Source: an uncultured bacterium
GTDB taxonomy: Bacteria > Cyanobacteriota > Vampirovibrionia > Gastranaerophilales > Gastranaerophilaceae
Direction: 5' to 3'
DNA length: 64,000 nt
Assembly: GCA_902775025.1 (NCBI GenBank)
Contig: CACYKP010000015.1
Location: 1 to 64,000 of the forward strand
Shown here: positions 52,127 through 60,382 of the stretch, in pieces
Position numbering within the stretch: position 1 is the first letter of the stretch
How the letters are laid out: each line of letters opens with the position of its first letter
Translations under genes and position numbers: made by a program
Notes under the pieces: model-generated
Told to the model about the DNA's origin: nothing
The model's input: the letters and a program-made list of their open reading frames with translations, nothing else
Database searches by the model: none

Positions 52127-53116
52127 CTAAACCTCAAATGTTGTACCAAAATTAAAAAAGCCGTTTTCTTTTGAATAACCTATTTTTATATCCAAATCCG
52201 GCATTGCGTTCCAACCTTTTTCGGCTACTTTGTCTAGCAAATCTTTTACATAACTATATGCTGCACCTTTGAAATCAAGTCCTACCGATGCTGCATTCTC
52301 GATACCTTCTTTTAATAATTCTTTTACCCCTTGTCCGTCAGCAGTATAGTACTCTCCATCTTTTAATATTAATTCAGACAAATCAAGTCCTGTATATTCT
52401 TTTAAAGCTGAATAAGCACGATATTTAGTTCTTGCATCACTATCTACACCTTGACTTTGCATACCATAATGTAGAAGATTTGTTGAATTGTTGTTTTTTT
52501 CTAATGCGTGCAGGAGAATAGACTTCATGTTTAAATCATCAATACCATCAATTTGAATTCCATTTACCCCAGAATAAGGGTTAATAGAGAATAACAAAGA
52601 ATTATTACCAATATCAATTCCGTTATTTTCAAGTAAATGTGCCATATTGTTGCTTATTGAATCGTGTTTAGCTTTTTCTTCTGCTTTATCGTATTCATCT
52701 GCGGAAGCATATTGAGGATTATTAATGCGAGGGTCTTTTAAGTCAAATTGATAAGCTCTAACTGTACCATATAGAACCATATTCAAATCGTTTTTATACA
52801 TAGCATATTTTTCGGGTTCTTGGTCTTTCATTGTATAACCAATTCTCTCTTGCCCGAAATATTTTTTGCATAAGTATTTATCAACATCATCAGCATTTGA
52901 AAATCTTGTTCTCATACCCTCAGCCCAAGAAGCAAGTTTTTCATCAAGTGCGTGTGTACTTTTGTTTAAATCAGAATAAGGGTTAAGCATTTCGTCTTTT
53001 GTTCTAAGGTTATCTGACTCATATTGATTAACCATTTTCTGATACCAATCATCAGGTGTATCAACAGTTCTGCGACCTTGTATATTATAATAATTATAAT
53101 ATCCTATTTCAGTCAT
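52127..53116 (-). CDS. Orphan protein, 329 aa, paired with the EF-hand gene
   Basis: No signal peptide. Tyr/Asn-rich start (MTEIGYYNYYNIQGRRTVDTPDDWYQKMVNQY), then helical segments (SWAEGMRTRFSNADDVDKYLCKKYF) and a C-terminal part ending ENGFFNFGTTFEV. Its start lies nine bases after the stop of the EF-hand gene, so the two form an operon. No enzyme motif is seen. The overall pattern resembles uncharacterised proteins found beside flagellar or export genes, but no family name can be supported. Confidence 0.62.
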   Translation of the reverse strand: MTEIGYYNYYNIQGRRTVDTPDDWYQKMVNQYESDNLRTKDEMLNPYSDLNKSTHALDEKLASWAEGMRTRFSNADDVDKYLCKKYFGQERIGYTMKDQEPEKYAMYKNDLNMVLYGTVRAYQFDLKDPRINNPQYASADEYDKAEEKAKHDSISNNMAHLLENNGIDIGNNSLLFSINPYSGVNGIQIDGIDDLNMKSILLHALEKNNNSTNLLHYGMQSQGVDSDARTKYRAYSALKEYTGLDLSELILKDGEYYTADGQGVKELLKEGIENAASVGLDFKGAAYSYVKDLLDKVAEKGWNAMPDLDIKIGYSKENGFFNFGTTFEV

Positions 53117-53125
53117 AATTTATAT

Positions 53126-53746
53126 TTACCCCTCCTCGTCAACAAAGTTTTCTGCTGATTCTGTTTCACTTTGTGTATAAGAGTTAATTGCTTTTCCTGT
53201 GCTTGTTGTTTTAAACTCGCCATCTTCAGATTCACTTACCTTTGTATCAGATTTTTGTTCTTGCGGTTGTGAATGTTCTTTGCAATATTCTATATATTCT
53301 TTATAACTTACTTTATCATCATTGTTTGTGTCCATAGCTTCGTCATATTTGCCATCGCCACGTTTTGCATAAACTGCTTCCGATTCAACTTCTTTTATTG
53401 TATTTTTTTCATCAGATGAATTTTCTTTTATTTCTTTTTCGGCTTTCTTTTGTGCTTGCATAGTCCTATATAAATTTGCCATCTCTACCATTCTAACCAT
53501 TTCTTTTGAAGATATTCCGTTGGCTTGGCAATAATCTTTAAATTCATCAAAAGAAACAATTCCATCTTCATCAGCATCCATTTCTTTCATATACATTGGC
53601 TCGCCTTTTTTGGCATAATAAGCGGTATTGTTATTATTAGTTTTCATACCAAAATTTAAGCCTGCCGGCTTTTTGTTAAGAAAATTTGTCTGTAAACCGA
53701 AACTATTACTACTATTTGTTGAAATGCTGTTTTGAGATAAATCCAT
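53126..53746 (-). CDS. EF-hand calcium-binding protein
   Basis: 206 residues with two 12-residue EF-hand loops: D57-A-D-E-D-G-I-V-S-F-D-E68 and D139-T-N-N-D-D-K-V-S-Y-K-E150. Each is preceded by a similar lead (YYAKKGEPMYMKEM and VYAKRGDGKYDEAM), so the unit is an internal duplication. The N-terminus is Ser/Asn-rich and contains AGLNFGMK, another instance of the Phe-Gly motif. There is no signal peptide. It ends GGG-TAA within GGGGTAAAT. A TGATATAAT promoter lies upstream. Its partner is the 329-aa gene downstream. The calcium-binding residues are complete; the role is unknown. Confidence 0.8.
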   Translation of the reverse strand: MDLSQNSISTNSSNSFGLQTNFLNKKPAGLNFGMKTNNNNTAYYAKKGEPMYMKEMDADEDGIVSFDEFKDYCQANGISSKEMVRMVEMANLYRTMQAQKKAEKEIKENSSDEKNTIKEVESEAVYAKRGDGKYDEAMDTNNDDKVSYKEYIEYCKEHSQPQEQKSDTKVSESEDGEFKTTSTGKAINSYTQSETESAENFVDEEG

Positions 53747-53920
53747 TCATACTATCCTTTTATATCCGTATATATTTATTATATCATATTTTATAACTTT
53801 CTCAATCCCATTCAAATAATAACACTTTTTACAAACATTAATGCCATTTAAACAAATGATTTAATCGAAATTTATTCTTCATAGATGCTTGATTGTTAAA
53901 AACATTTTACCCCTCACTAA

Positions 53921-53964
53921 CTCTCCCCGTAAGGGGAGAGAACTCCTTCCCCTTACGGGGAAGG
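53921..53964. repeat. Two adjacent GC-rich palindromes
   Basis: CTCTCCCCGTAAGGGGAGAG (53921-53940) and CCTTCCCCTTACGGGGAAGG (53945-53964) in an otherwise AT-rich 317-base spacer; REP-like. The rest of the spacer holds ATTTACCCC at 54008 and TAGCAAATTTTATTTTTAC at 54017, which is repeated at 55445 ahead of a related gene. Confidence 0.7.
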
Positions 53965-54063
53965 TTGGGAAGGGGTGTGTTGAACGAAATAAATCCGATT
54001 TTTTTTTATTTACCCCTAGCAAATTTTATTTTTACAAGTTTTAAATATAAAAAAGGAGATGTT

Positions 54064-54435
54064 ATGCAAGTTAATAAAATTCAAAATCAAAGTTATAATA
54101 CTAATTTTCAGGCTAAATTAAATATTACAGGCGAAATGTTTTATGGCGAAGTTTTTGACAAAATGTTTGAAAAAGCTTCTAAAATAGGCACAGAAAAAGA
54201 TGTTATAGATATACAATTTGCAGGGTATTTTGCAGCAAAACCTAAAAATCCAAACAAACCGGAAAAACACACAGGAAAGTTTATTGCTAAGTTTTTACAA
54301 AAAGGAAATAAATCAGGTCTGGAAAAAGTTCGTGAAGATTTATCCGGCTCAAGCAGATACGCTTATAGAGAAAAAGCAAAAGCCTCTGCTATTAAATACA
54401 TAGATGATCTGTTTGCCAAATATTCAAAGGGGTAA
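54064..54435 (+). CDS. MQV-family protein 1, 123 aa
   Basis: Starts MQVNKIQNQSYNTNFQAKL, sharing MQVxxIQN and a Phe-x-Ala motif with the next two genes. The remainder (GEMFYGEVFDKMFEKASKIG...DIQFAGYFAAKPKNPNKPEKHTG...SAIKYIDDLFAKYSKG) is small, basic and probably alpha/beta. AAGGAG precedes the ATG, and an upstream block is duplicated ahead of the third family member. There is no signal peptide. The stop lies in GGGGTAAAT. The N-terminal similarity suggests a shared targeting signal; this is an inference. Confidence 0.68.
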   Translation: MQVNKIQNQSYNTNFQAKLNITGEMFYGEVFDKMFEKASKIGTEKDVIDIQFAGYFAAKPKNPNKPEKHTGKFIAKFLQKGNKSGLEKVREDLSGSSRYAYREKAKASAIKYIDDLFAKYSKG

Positions 54436-54454
54436 ATATAAGGAGTAAAATAAA

Positions 54455-54518
54455 ATGCAAGTACAGAGAATTCAAAACAACAACGCAAAAATATTTATAT
54501 ACCGGTTTTAATGCGAAT
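54455..54518 (+). other. Frameshifted N-terminus of the HExxH gene
   Basis: ATG CAA GTA CAG AGA ATT CAA follows AAGGAG and encodes MQVQRIQNNNAK before running into a stop. Removing one A from the A5 run at about 54490-54494 joins it to the downstream frame as ...KYLYTGFNANMIRT, restoring the family N-terminus and Phe motif. It is a single-base frameshift, either real or an assembly error. Confidence 0.7.
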
Positions 54519-55364
54519 ATGATAAGAACTATAGCTAGTACGGCGAGAATTGCAACAAAAATAATAAAAGATGGTTCAAATTCGGGTCGTGACAAATATT
54601 GCCAAAAATTAGAAGATAAATTGTATAATCGTCTTAAAAAATATAAACGGACACAATTTGATTATATTGGTAAAAATGTTCATGAAATCTTACCGACCAA
54701 ACTCATTCAGGTTGAAAAGCTTCCTGAAACTTTTGAAAATTGTAACGGAGTTGTTTCTCTTGCTCAAGAAGTTGAAAAAACTGTACCTGCTGATATTGTT
54801 GGTTATATTGTTGGTTATATTGTTGGTTTTAATAAAGACGGTAAAAAAAAACAGTTCGGAGGGGTTAAAATGGAAGTATTGATGCACGAAATGCATCACT
54901 TGTTTAATTATTTAACTCACCCAAAAGTTCCAAACAGAATTTATAAAGTTTCTAAAATTTCATCTAAAATTAATTTCGAAAAATTTTTTGTGGAGAATTT
55001 TCAGTCGACTATGCCACCTAAAAAATGTAAAGAGGCTACAAAGAAATTATTAAAACGTGAAGAAAAACATAAAATTGATATACTCCAATATTTTCGGTAT
55101 AAACTTATTGATGAAATAGGTGCGTATCGCTCAGGTGAACATTATTCGAATTTATACAGTTCAAAATCAAAAGAATGTTTTCAAAGCAATATAGATGCTA
55201 TGCAATTGGAAACTAAACTCAATGATGTGACAGCAATACTTAAGAAAACTTTGAAAACTGAACGTGAAGGTGTAAATCAGAAAAGGGGTAAATCTATAAT
55301 ATCGAAGGGTCGATATTTTATAAGTCATCTTTCAGATTTACTTAAGATTAATCATAAAAACTAA
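54519..55364 (+). CDS. MQV-family protein 2 with HExxH zinc-protease motif
   Basis: 281 residues in the intact part, about 302 if the upstream frameshift is repaired. VLMHEMHHLFNYL (HExxH at 123-127) is a zincin signature, and DEIGAYRSGEHY about 72 residues later offers a possible third ligand. A 12-bp unit repeated three times encodes IVGY-IVGY-IVGF (about 93-104) just ahead of it. The protein is basic. Together with the shared N-terminus it could be an exported protease, an inference only. As it stands, translation from the good ribosome-binding site would terminate early. Confidence 0.65.
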   Translation: MIRTIASTARIATKIIKDGSNSGRDKYCQKLEDKLYNRLKKYKRTQFDYIGKNVHEILPTKLIQVEKLPETFENCNGVVSLAQEVEKTVPADIVGYIVGYIVGFNKDGKKKQFGGVKMEVLMHEMHHLFNYLTHPKVPNRIYKVSKISSKINFEKFFVENFQSTMPPKKCKEATKKLLKREEKHKIDILQYFRYKLIDEIGAYRSGEHYSNLYSSKSKECFQSNIDAMQLETKLNDVTAILKKTLKTEREGVNQKRGKSIISKGRYFISHLSDLLKINHKN

Positions 55365-55513
55365 ATTTTTGATTGTAAAAGAACAACCTAAATGCGAGTT
55401 TGTAGCAAACCAAGTACAAATTTTTCCACACTTAATTTTTTATATAGCAAATTTTATTTTTACGGGTTTTATAATATGATATAGCATGCAAAATCAAAAA
55501 GGGAAGAGTGTAG

Positions 55514-55533
55514 GTTGGGCATACTTGCCCAAC
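55514..55533. repeat. Small palindromic element GTTGGGCA-TACT-TGCCCAAC
   Basis: Reverse-oriented relative of the GGTGGAGC element at 29533 (conserved CCTAC flank). Located between the HExxH gene and the third MQV-family gene. Confidence 0.5.
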
Positions 55534-55557
55534 AATTAATTTAAAGGAGTAAATAAT

Positions 55558-55920
55558 ATGCAAGTACAAAGAGTACAAAACAACAACACAACATTCACTT
55601 CTACATATAGGATTCCGCTTGTTGAACAAAACATATCTGTTGCAAAAAGAGAAGCACTAAAGAAAATGGCTTCTAAATATCAAAATTCTATGTATCCAAG
55701 CGGTAATCAAGGTAATGTTAGAGTATCAATAAGAAAAAGACTTGATGATGGGTTTGAACAAAAATTACGCCAACTTGGTTTTAAAGTTTTTCAAAAGTTT
55801 GAAAGACACAATGTTCCAAAAACAAACGGAAAAATGGACAATTATATAAAAGAAGAATTAATAAAAGAAAATTATGAGCAGTTTGGGAAACAAAGAAAAA
55901 GAAGCTCTAACAAACAATAA
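55558..55920 (+). CDS. MQV-family protein 3, 120 aa
   Basis: Opens MQVQRVQNNNTTFTSTYRIP, closely matching the frameshifted start of the HExxH gene and similar to family protein 1. The rest is very basic (REALKKMASKYQNSMYPSG...RKRLDDGFEQKLRQLGFKVF...KQRKRSSNKQ), with a plausible alpha/beta core. AAGGAG lies before the ATG; the upstream TAGCAAATTTTATTTTTAC block is shared with family protein 1. No known domain. The three genes look like products of tandem duplication in which only the N-terminus was kept. Confidence 0.66.
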   Translation: MQVQRVQNNNTTFTSTYRIPLVEQNISVAKREALKKMASKYQNSMYPSGNQGNVRVSIRKRLDDGFEQKLRQLGFKVFQKFERHNVPKTNGKMDNYIKEELIKENYEQFGKQRKRSSNKQ

Positions 55921-55923
55921 CTC

Positions 55924-57267
55924 CTATTTACCTCTCTTTTCGGAGCGTTCACGCACTGCTATCCTTATCGGAGTTCCAAAGAAGCCAAAAGCCTCACGAA
56001 GTTTATTTTCCATATATCTTTTATAATGGTCTTTCAAAAGTTTTTCATCATTTACAAACAAAATAAATGTTGGCGGTTCCGTACTTGCTTGGGTTGTGTA
56101 CATAACTTTTAATCGCTTATTCCTAATAGTTTGAGGCGGATTAAGAGCATAAGCTTCATTAACAACCTTATTCAAAAGTCCTGTAGAAACCCTCTTTGAG
56201 TGTTCTGCTTGAACTTCGACTACACGAGTAAATATCTGGTTTAACCTCTGATGAGTAACCGCACTTATATAAATTTTTGGTATATAGCTTAAAAACGGTA
56301 TCTCATTTGCTAATTTTTTCTCAAACTTGTTTACGGTATTTGATTTTTTATCCTCTATCAAATCCCATTTATTAATTGCAATTACCATACCTTTGCCTGC
56401 TTCCGTAATAATTGAAGCTATTTTTTTATCCTGATCTGATATTCCGTTTACAGCCTCTGTTGCGTCAATTACAAGAAGTGCAACATCGCATTCTTTAATT
56501 GAGCGAATAGCTCTATCAACCGCAAATTTTTCTACGCCATAATCAACTTTGGCTTTTTTTCTGATTCCTGCTGTATCAATAATAACAAATTCCTGTTCAT
56601 TATAAGTCAAACGTGAATCAATACTATCTCTTGTAGTACCTGAAACATCAGAAACAATAACTCTTTTTTCGCCAAGCAAAGCGTTTACAATAGAAGATTT
56701 TCCTGCGTTTGGCCGTCCTACTATTGCCAATTTGATTGACTTATCTTCTTCAAAAATCTCATCTGATTCAAAATCTTTAGTAATTTCTTCGAGTAAATCA
56801 CCAACACCGCCTGAACCGTGCAAAGCAGAAATTGCTATAGGTTCGCCTACTGCAAGTGAATAAAAATCACTAATCATTGTAATTTGATTATGCGAATCAA
56901 CCTTATTTACAGCCAAAAATATAGGTTTATCCGACTGTCTTAAAATATTTGCTATATCTTCATCAACAGGAGTAACACCATCAATACCGTCAACAATAAA
57001 AATTATCTTATCAGCTTCATCACAAGCAATCTTAGCCTGATCATAAATTGAAAGCATAATTTCGTCTTCATCCCCCGGAACTATACCGCCTGTATCAATA
57101 ACAGTAAACTGTTTATCCTGCCACTCCACATCAAAATAAATTCTATCTCTTGTAACCCCGGGTTGGTCATCAACGATAGATTGTCTTTTTCCTACCAAAC
57201 GATTTACAAAGGTTGATTTTCCTACGTTTGGTCTTCCTACTATTGCAATAATCGGTTTTCTTTTCAT
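55924..57267 (-). CDS. der: Ribosome-associated GTPase Der (EngA)
   Basis: 447 residues with two G domains in tandem, required for 50S maturation. Domain 1: GRPNVGKSTFVNRL, DTGG, NKVD. Domain 2: GRPNAGKSSIVNALLGEKR, DTAGIRKK, NKWDLIE. The KH-like C-terminal domain contains RNKRLKVMYTTQASTEPPTFILFVNDEKLLKDHYKRYMENKLREAFGF. There is no strong ribosome-binding site. It converges with the MQV-family genes. Confidence 0.96.
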   Translation of the reverse strand: MKRKPIIAIVGRPNVGKSTFVNRLVGKRQSIVDDQPGVTRDRIYFDVEWQDKQFTVIDTGGIVPGDEDEIMLSIYDQAKIACDEADKIIFIVDGIDGVTPVDEDIANILRQSDKPIFLAVNKVDSHNQITMISDFYSLAVGEPIAISALHGSGGVGDLLEEITKDFESDEIFEEDKSIKLAIVGRPNAGKSSIVNALLGEKRVIVSDVSGTTRDSIDSRLTYNEQEFVIIDTAGIRKKAKVDYGVEKFAVDRAIRSIKECDVALLVIDATEAVNGISDQDKKIASIITEAGKGMVIAINKWDLIEDKKSNTVNKFEKKLANEIPFLSYIPKIYISAVTHQRLNQIFTRVVEVQAEHSKRVSTGLLNKVVNEAYALNPPQTIRNKRLKVMYTTQASTEPPTFILFVNDEKLLKDHYKRYMENKLREAFGFFGTPIRIAVRERSEKRGK

Positions 57268-57325
57268 AATAAAGTCAGTTTACCACAAAAGGGGGTAAAT
57301 ATAAATAGAGGGGGAAAGAAATACT

Positions 57326-57358
57326 AATGGAAAATTGAAAGTTGAAAATGGAAAATTG
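57326..57358. repeat. GGAAAAT heptad-type repeat
   Basis: AATGGAAAATTGAAAGTTG continuing AAAATGGAAAATTG, the same degenerate heptad sequence as at 7145. A diverged complementary stretch (CTTTCCGCTTTCCGCTTT) follows at about 57416-57435. Confidence 0.6.
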
Positions 57359-57455
57359 TTATAAAATTTACAATATTATAACTTGCATAACATGGATTAT
57401 ATGTAAGACTAATAACTTTCCGCTTTCCGCTTTACACTTTACTCTTTATCAATCT

Positions 57456-58124
57456 CTATTTCATAAACTTATATATCTCTGACTGTATAGAATTTGCTTT
57501 TGCAATATATCTTGATAATTGCTCGTATTTTTCACCCGCTTCACCATAAGGATGCTGATACTTCATTAAATCATCGACACTTTTATTAATACTTTCTAGC
57601 TGATTTAAAGAATTTTTAACAACTAAAAAAGATGAGAATTTTCCGGGTAATTTTGATATAAAATTATCCAAATTATTAGAAAACATCTTGCCCAAAAAAT
57701 CAATACCGCTTTTTAATTTAGCTGCAAAACCACCTGAAATTTTAGCAGACAGACTTGCCTCTTTATATATTTCCGTTAATGAAAATAATTCTTCTTTTAG
57801 TTGTTTCTGCCTTGAAGCTAACTTATCAGCAGTAAAATAATCATAAATTACATTTGCAGATTGAATTTGTTTATCTAAATCTTTTATTTCTTCTTCTATA
57901 TGTGATATCTTGTATTCCAACTTAAAGACTTCGTCTTCAACATCTCTGTATGCACCTTCCTTCAATATATTAGCATCATAATCGTTCAAATGCCTTTTTA
58001 CTTCAGAAGGAAGCATCCCACGCATAGAAATATTATCGGGCTGCACAAAAAAATTATTGTCATCTTCAATAGATTTGTTATTTAATGGTTTTGCACCGGA
58101 ATTTTCAAAAATATCACTATTCAT
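57456..58124 (-). CDS. Coiled-coil orphan in the fliW-csrA cluster
   Basis: About 222 residues from the ATG; a TTG directly abutting the upstream stop is an alternative start. A polar N-terminus (MNSDIFENSGAKPLNNK) is followed by a coiled coil (EVFKLEYKISHIEEEIKDLDKQI...SRQKQLKEELFSL) and a C-terminal helical part with a mildly hydrophobic centre. No ribosome-binding site is evident. It is the last gene of the fliW-csrA-TPR group, so a flagellar or export role is plausible but unproven. Confidence 0.6.
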   Translation of the reverse strand: MNSDIFENSGAKPLNNKSIEDDNNFFVQPDNISMRGMLPSEVKRHLNDYDANILKEGAYRDVEDEVFKLEYKISHIEEEIKDLDKQIQSANVIYDYFTADKLASRQKQLKEELFSLTEIYKEASLSAKISGGFAAKLKSGIDFLGKMFSNNLDNFISKLPGKFSSFLVVKNSLNQLESINKSVDDLMKYQHPYGEAGEKYEQLSRYIAKANSIQSEIYKFMK

Positions 58125-58139
58125 AAGATGATTATACAA

Positions 58140-58721
58140 TTAAAACCCGATTTCATCAATTTTTTGCTTTAACTGTTTAGCAGGATAATAACTTGGAAGC
58201 AGCTTTAAACACTCATTTATATAAAAATATGCCTCTTGCATCTTATGTATACTCATATAATACTTTGCATACATAAAATGAAGCTCAGGATCATTGTAAT
58301 ATATCTGCTTTGATTTATCCATGTACTTTAATGCAGAAGTATAAAGCCGATTTTCAAGCATAACTCTTGCTGTAAATTTAAAAGTCTCTTGATTAATAGC
58401 TGACAGAATATCTAATGCCCCTAAGCATTGTTCGACATAATCAATTTTATTATTTTTAAGTAAAAAATCTAAATCTATCTCCAAAAAATTTCGTATACCG
58501 AAATATGTAGGCATCTCTGTCATAAAACCTATTAAAATAGAGACTAAACATTCACCCCATTTTGCTCTCGGAGAATCTATGTTTTTAAAAACATGAGCCG
58601 CTGCTTCCAAATCATCATTTAGTATTGCCAAATAAGCATGAGAAATAGAGTTTGGTTTTATTTCAAACTCTGAACAATCGCTACTAAAAAAGAAAAATTT
58701 TTCTTTATTAAGACTCATCAT
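58140..58721 (-). CDS. TPR-like protein coupled to csrA
   Basis: 193 residues. The C-terminal half is a clear TPR-like helical pair (RLYTSALKYMDKSKQIYYNDPELHFMYAKYYMSIHKMQEAYFYINECLKLLP). The N-terminal half is also helical (AYLAILNDDLEAAAHVFKNI). The start overlaps the 3' end of csrA by 14 bases, which implies coupled translation. The architecture resembles export chaperones of the SycD/FliS-neighbour type, but no direct evidence shows which cargo it binds. Confidence 0.65.
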   Translation of the reverse strand: MMSLNKEKFFFFSSDCSEFEIKPNSISHAYLAILNDDLEAAAHVFKNIDSPRAKWGECLVSILIGFMTEMPTYFGIRNFLEIDLDFLLKNNKIDYVEQCLGALDILSAINQETFKFTARVMLENRLYTSALKYMDKSKQIYYNDPELHFMYAKYYMSIHKMQEAYFYINECLKLLPSYYPAKQLKQKIDEIGF

Positions 58722-59046
58722 GCTTTTTGTAAATCTTTATAGAACGAGGTTTCCTTTCTTCAACTACCACCTCATCTGAACCGGATTCAGCATCAATTTT
58801 CTTATTATTTAAGTTTTTAGTATCTTTCATTAATTCTGAAACCGAATCTAATGCAGAAACTTTTGTATTTGTACCAATTAAGTTAGCCAGTTTAATTTGT
58901 AAATAAATTTCTTCACGATAAATCTTGACGTCTTTATCAGCTTTTATTGCAACTTTACAAACGCCATTCTTTGCCTCGACAATAGTTATTTCTATATTGT
59001 CGTTTATCATTATTTTTTGACCGTTTTTTCTGGTTATTACTAGCAT
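58708..59046 (-). CDS. csrA: Carbon storage regulator CsrA, extended C-terminus
   Basis: RNA-binding translational repressor; binds GGA motifs in hairpins. Residues 1-60 are canonical: MLVITRKNGQKIMINDNIEITI and the RNA-contacting R44-E-E-I-Y. The protein has 112 residues, roughly 40-50 more than usual, with a charged tail (ESGSDEVVVEERKPRSIKIYKKHDES). AAGGA precedes the ATG. It lies 20 bases after fliW, the classic antagonist pair. The expected target is the giant flagellin mRNA. Confidence 0.95.
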   Translation of the reverse strand: MLVITRKNGQKIMINDNIEITIVEAKNGVCKVAIKADKDVKIYREEIYLQIKLANLIGTNTKVSALDSVSELMKDTKNLNNKKIDAESGSDEVVVEERKPRSIKIYKKHDES

Positions 59047-59066
59047 TTTATTCCTTGGAACTTATA

Positions 59067-59492
59067 TTATTTAAACATCGGATGGCTAATATCATAGCCT
59101 GAACCCGACAACACTACCTGTCCTGCGGTTTGATTATCCAAATTGAATATCAAAGGTGCAAGGAGATTAATCGTGGTACCTCTGGGATTATCTTGAGGTA
59201 TCGATGTAATGTTCATAACTAATAAGCTGTCAGCATTAGTTATATCTAAAGACTTTATTACGGAATCTGTCAAATCGATAGAATAATCATAATCTAATGA
59301 TGCAACAGATATAATCGGAAAAGCAAGGTCAGGTTCTTCTACAGACTGCAGCCATTTAAACAAAGTGTCTTGGCTCGGATCAATAATAACAAATTTATGT
59401 AAATCATCAAATCCAATAATAGGAAGAACAAAATCGAATATACGATTTTCTTCTACTTCAACTTCTCCGAATCTTAATGTGTTAATAATCAT
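59067..59492 (-). CDS. fliW: Flagellar assembly factor FliW
   Basis: 141 residues. Binds flagellin and CsrA in a mutually exclusive way, so flagellin export frees FliW to relieve CsrA repression. Family features: opening IINTLRFGEVEVEENRIFDFVLPIIGFDDLHKFVII, followed by FKWLQSVEEPDLAFPIISV and DSLLVMNITSIPQDNPRGTTINLLAPLIFNLDNQTAGQVVL. It lies between a secreted TPR gene and csrA on one strand with gaps of 10 and 20 bases. Confidence 0.94.
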   Translation of the reverse strand: MIINTLRFGEVEVEENRIFDFVLPIIGFDDLHKFVIIDPSQDTLFKWLQSVEEPDLAFPIISVASLDYDYSIDLTDSVIKSLDITNADSLLVMNITSIPQDNPRGTTINLLAPLIFNLDNQTAGQVVLSGSGYDISHPMFK

Positions 59493-59502
59493 TTTTTACT
59501 TT

Positions 59503-60294
59503 CTAAAAACCGGTCGACATCTGCGTAGACAGAAGCGACTGTATAACTTGTGGATTCAAGTTTTTTGTTGTTCCATTACCATTTTGGCTGAATATCATAT
59601 TCAGCATATCATAACCAGCTCTGCCGGAATTATTTTCTGTTCCTAAAAGAAGCGACAAATCAGAATTATATCCGTTTACGCCCACAACATCAGATAAACC
59701 TGCTTTTTGCAAAACCCTGAGCGCAGCTACTATTTCATCATTAGTAGGTGCTTGGGAAGAAAAATCTTTATAATCTTTAAAATCTTGCGGTGTCAATTCT
59801 TCTCGTCTGTTAATCTCTCTTTTTAAGTTATTAATTTTTTGTTGTTCGTGGATACCGCGGGCTTCTTTAGAAAAGCCTGAACCATATATTCCTTTTATAA
59901 ATCTGTCTTCTGCTGTATCACTTGCTGCAGATGAAGACACTTCAGGCTCATGACACTTGTCAGGGAATTCGACACATTTTTTCCCTTTTTTTGCATAGCT
60001 GCCTAAAACTCCGTTTGGAGACATTGCCATTACCGTTTCATAATCTTTTATTGCTTCACCGGTCTTACCCAAACGGACTTCTGTCATCGCCAAATAATAA
60101 TAAGCTAATGCATTACCAGGCTCTTTATTAATAATAGTTCTAAGCGATGAATATGCACTTGTATAATCACCGGATTTATATAATTTTATAGCAGCAGCTG
60201 TCGCCGGACTGGTTGCAGACGGTTTTGCACATACTATACTTGCACCCATCGATAGAATTATTAAACTTAATAAAACTAATACAGACTTTTTCAT
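59503..60294 (-). CDS. Secreted TPR protein
   Basis: 263 residues. A signal peptide (MKKSVLVLLSLIILSMGASIVCAK) is followed by TPR units (AIKLYKSGDYTSAYSSLRTIINKEPGNALAYYYLAMTEVRLGKTGEAIKDYETVM) and a Ser/Asn-rich C-terminal region. It is the first gene of the operon TPR-fliW-csrA-TPR-coiled coil. The periplasmic location is inferred from the signal. The role in motility is inferred only from operon membership. Confidence 0.78.
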   Translation of the reverse strand: MKKSVLVLLSLIILSMGASIVCAKPSATSPATAAAIKLYKSGDYTSAYSSLRTIINKEPGNALAYYYLAMTEVRLGKTGEAIKDYETVMAMSPNGVLGSYAKKGKKCVEFPDKCHEPEVSSSAASDTAEDRFIKGIYGSGFSKEARGIHEQQKINNLKREINRREELTPQDFKDYKDFSSQAPTNDEIVAALRVLQKAGLSDVVGVNGYNSDLSLLLGTENNSGRAGYDMLNMIFSQNGNGTTKNLNPQVIQSLLSTQMSTGF

Positions 60295-60382
60295 TTGCTA
60301 ATCCTTTTACAAAATTCTTCTTATATAATACCTTATGTACAGCTCTATGACATACGCCATTTAATTGAATTATACACCATGT

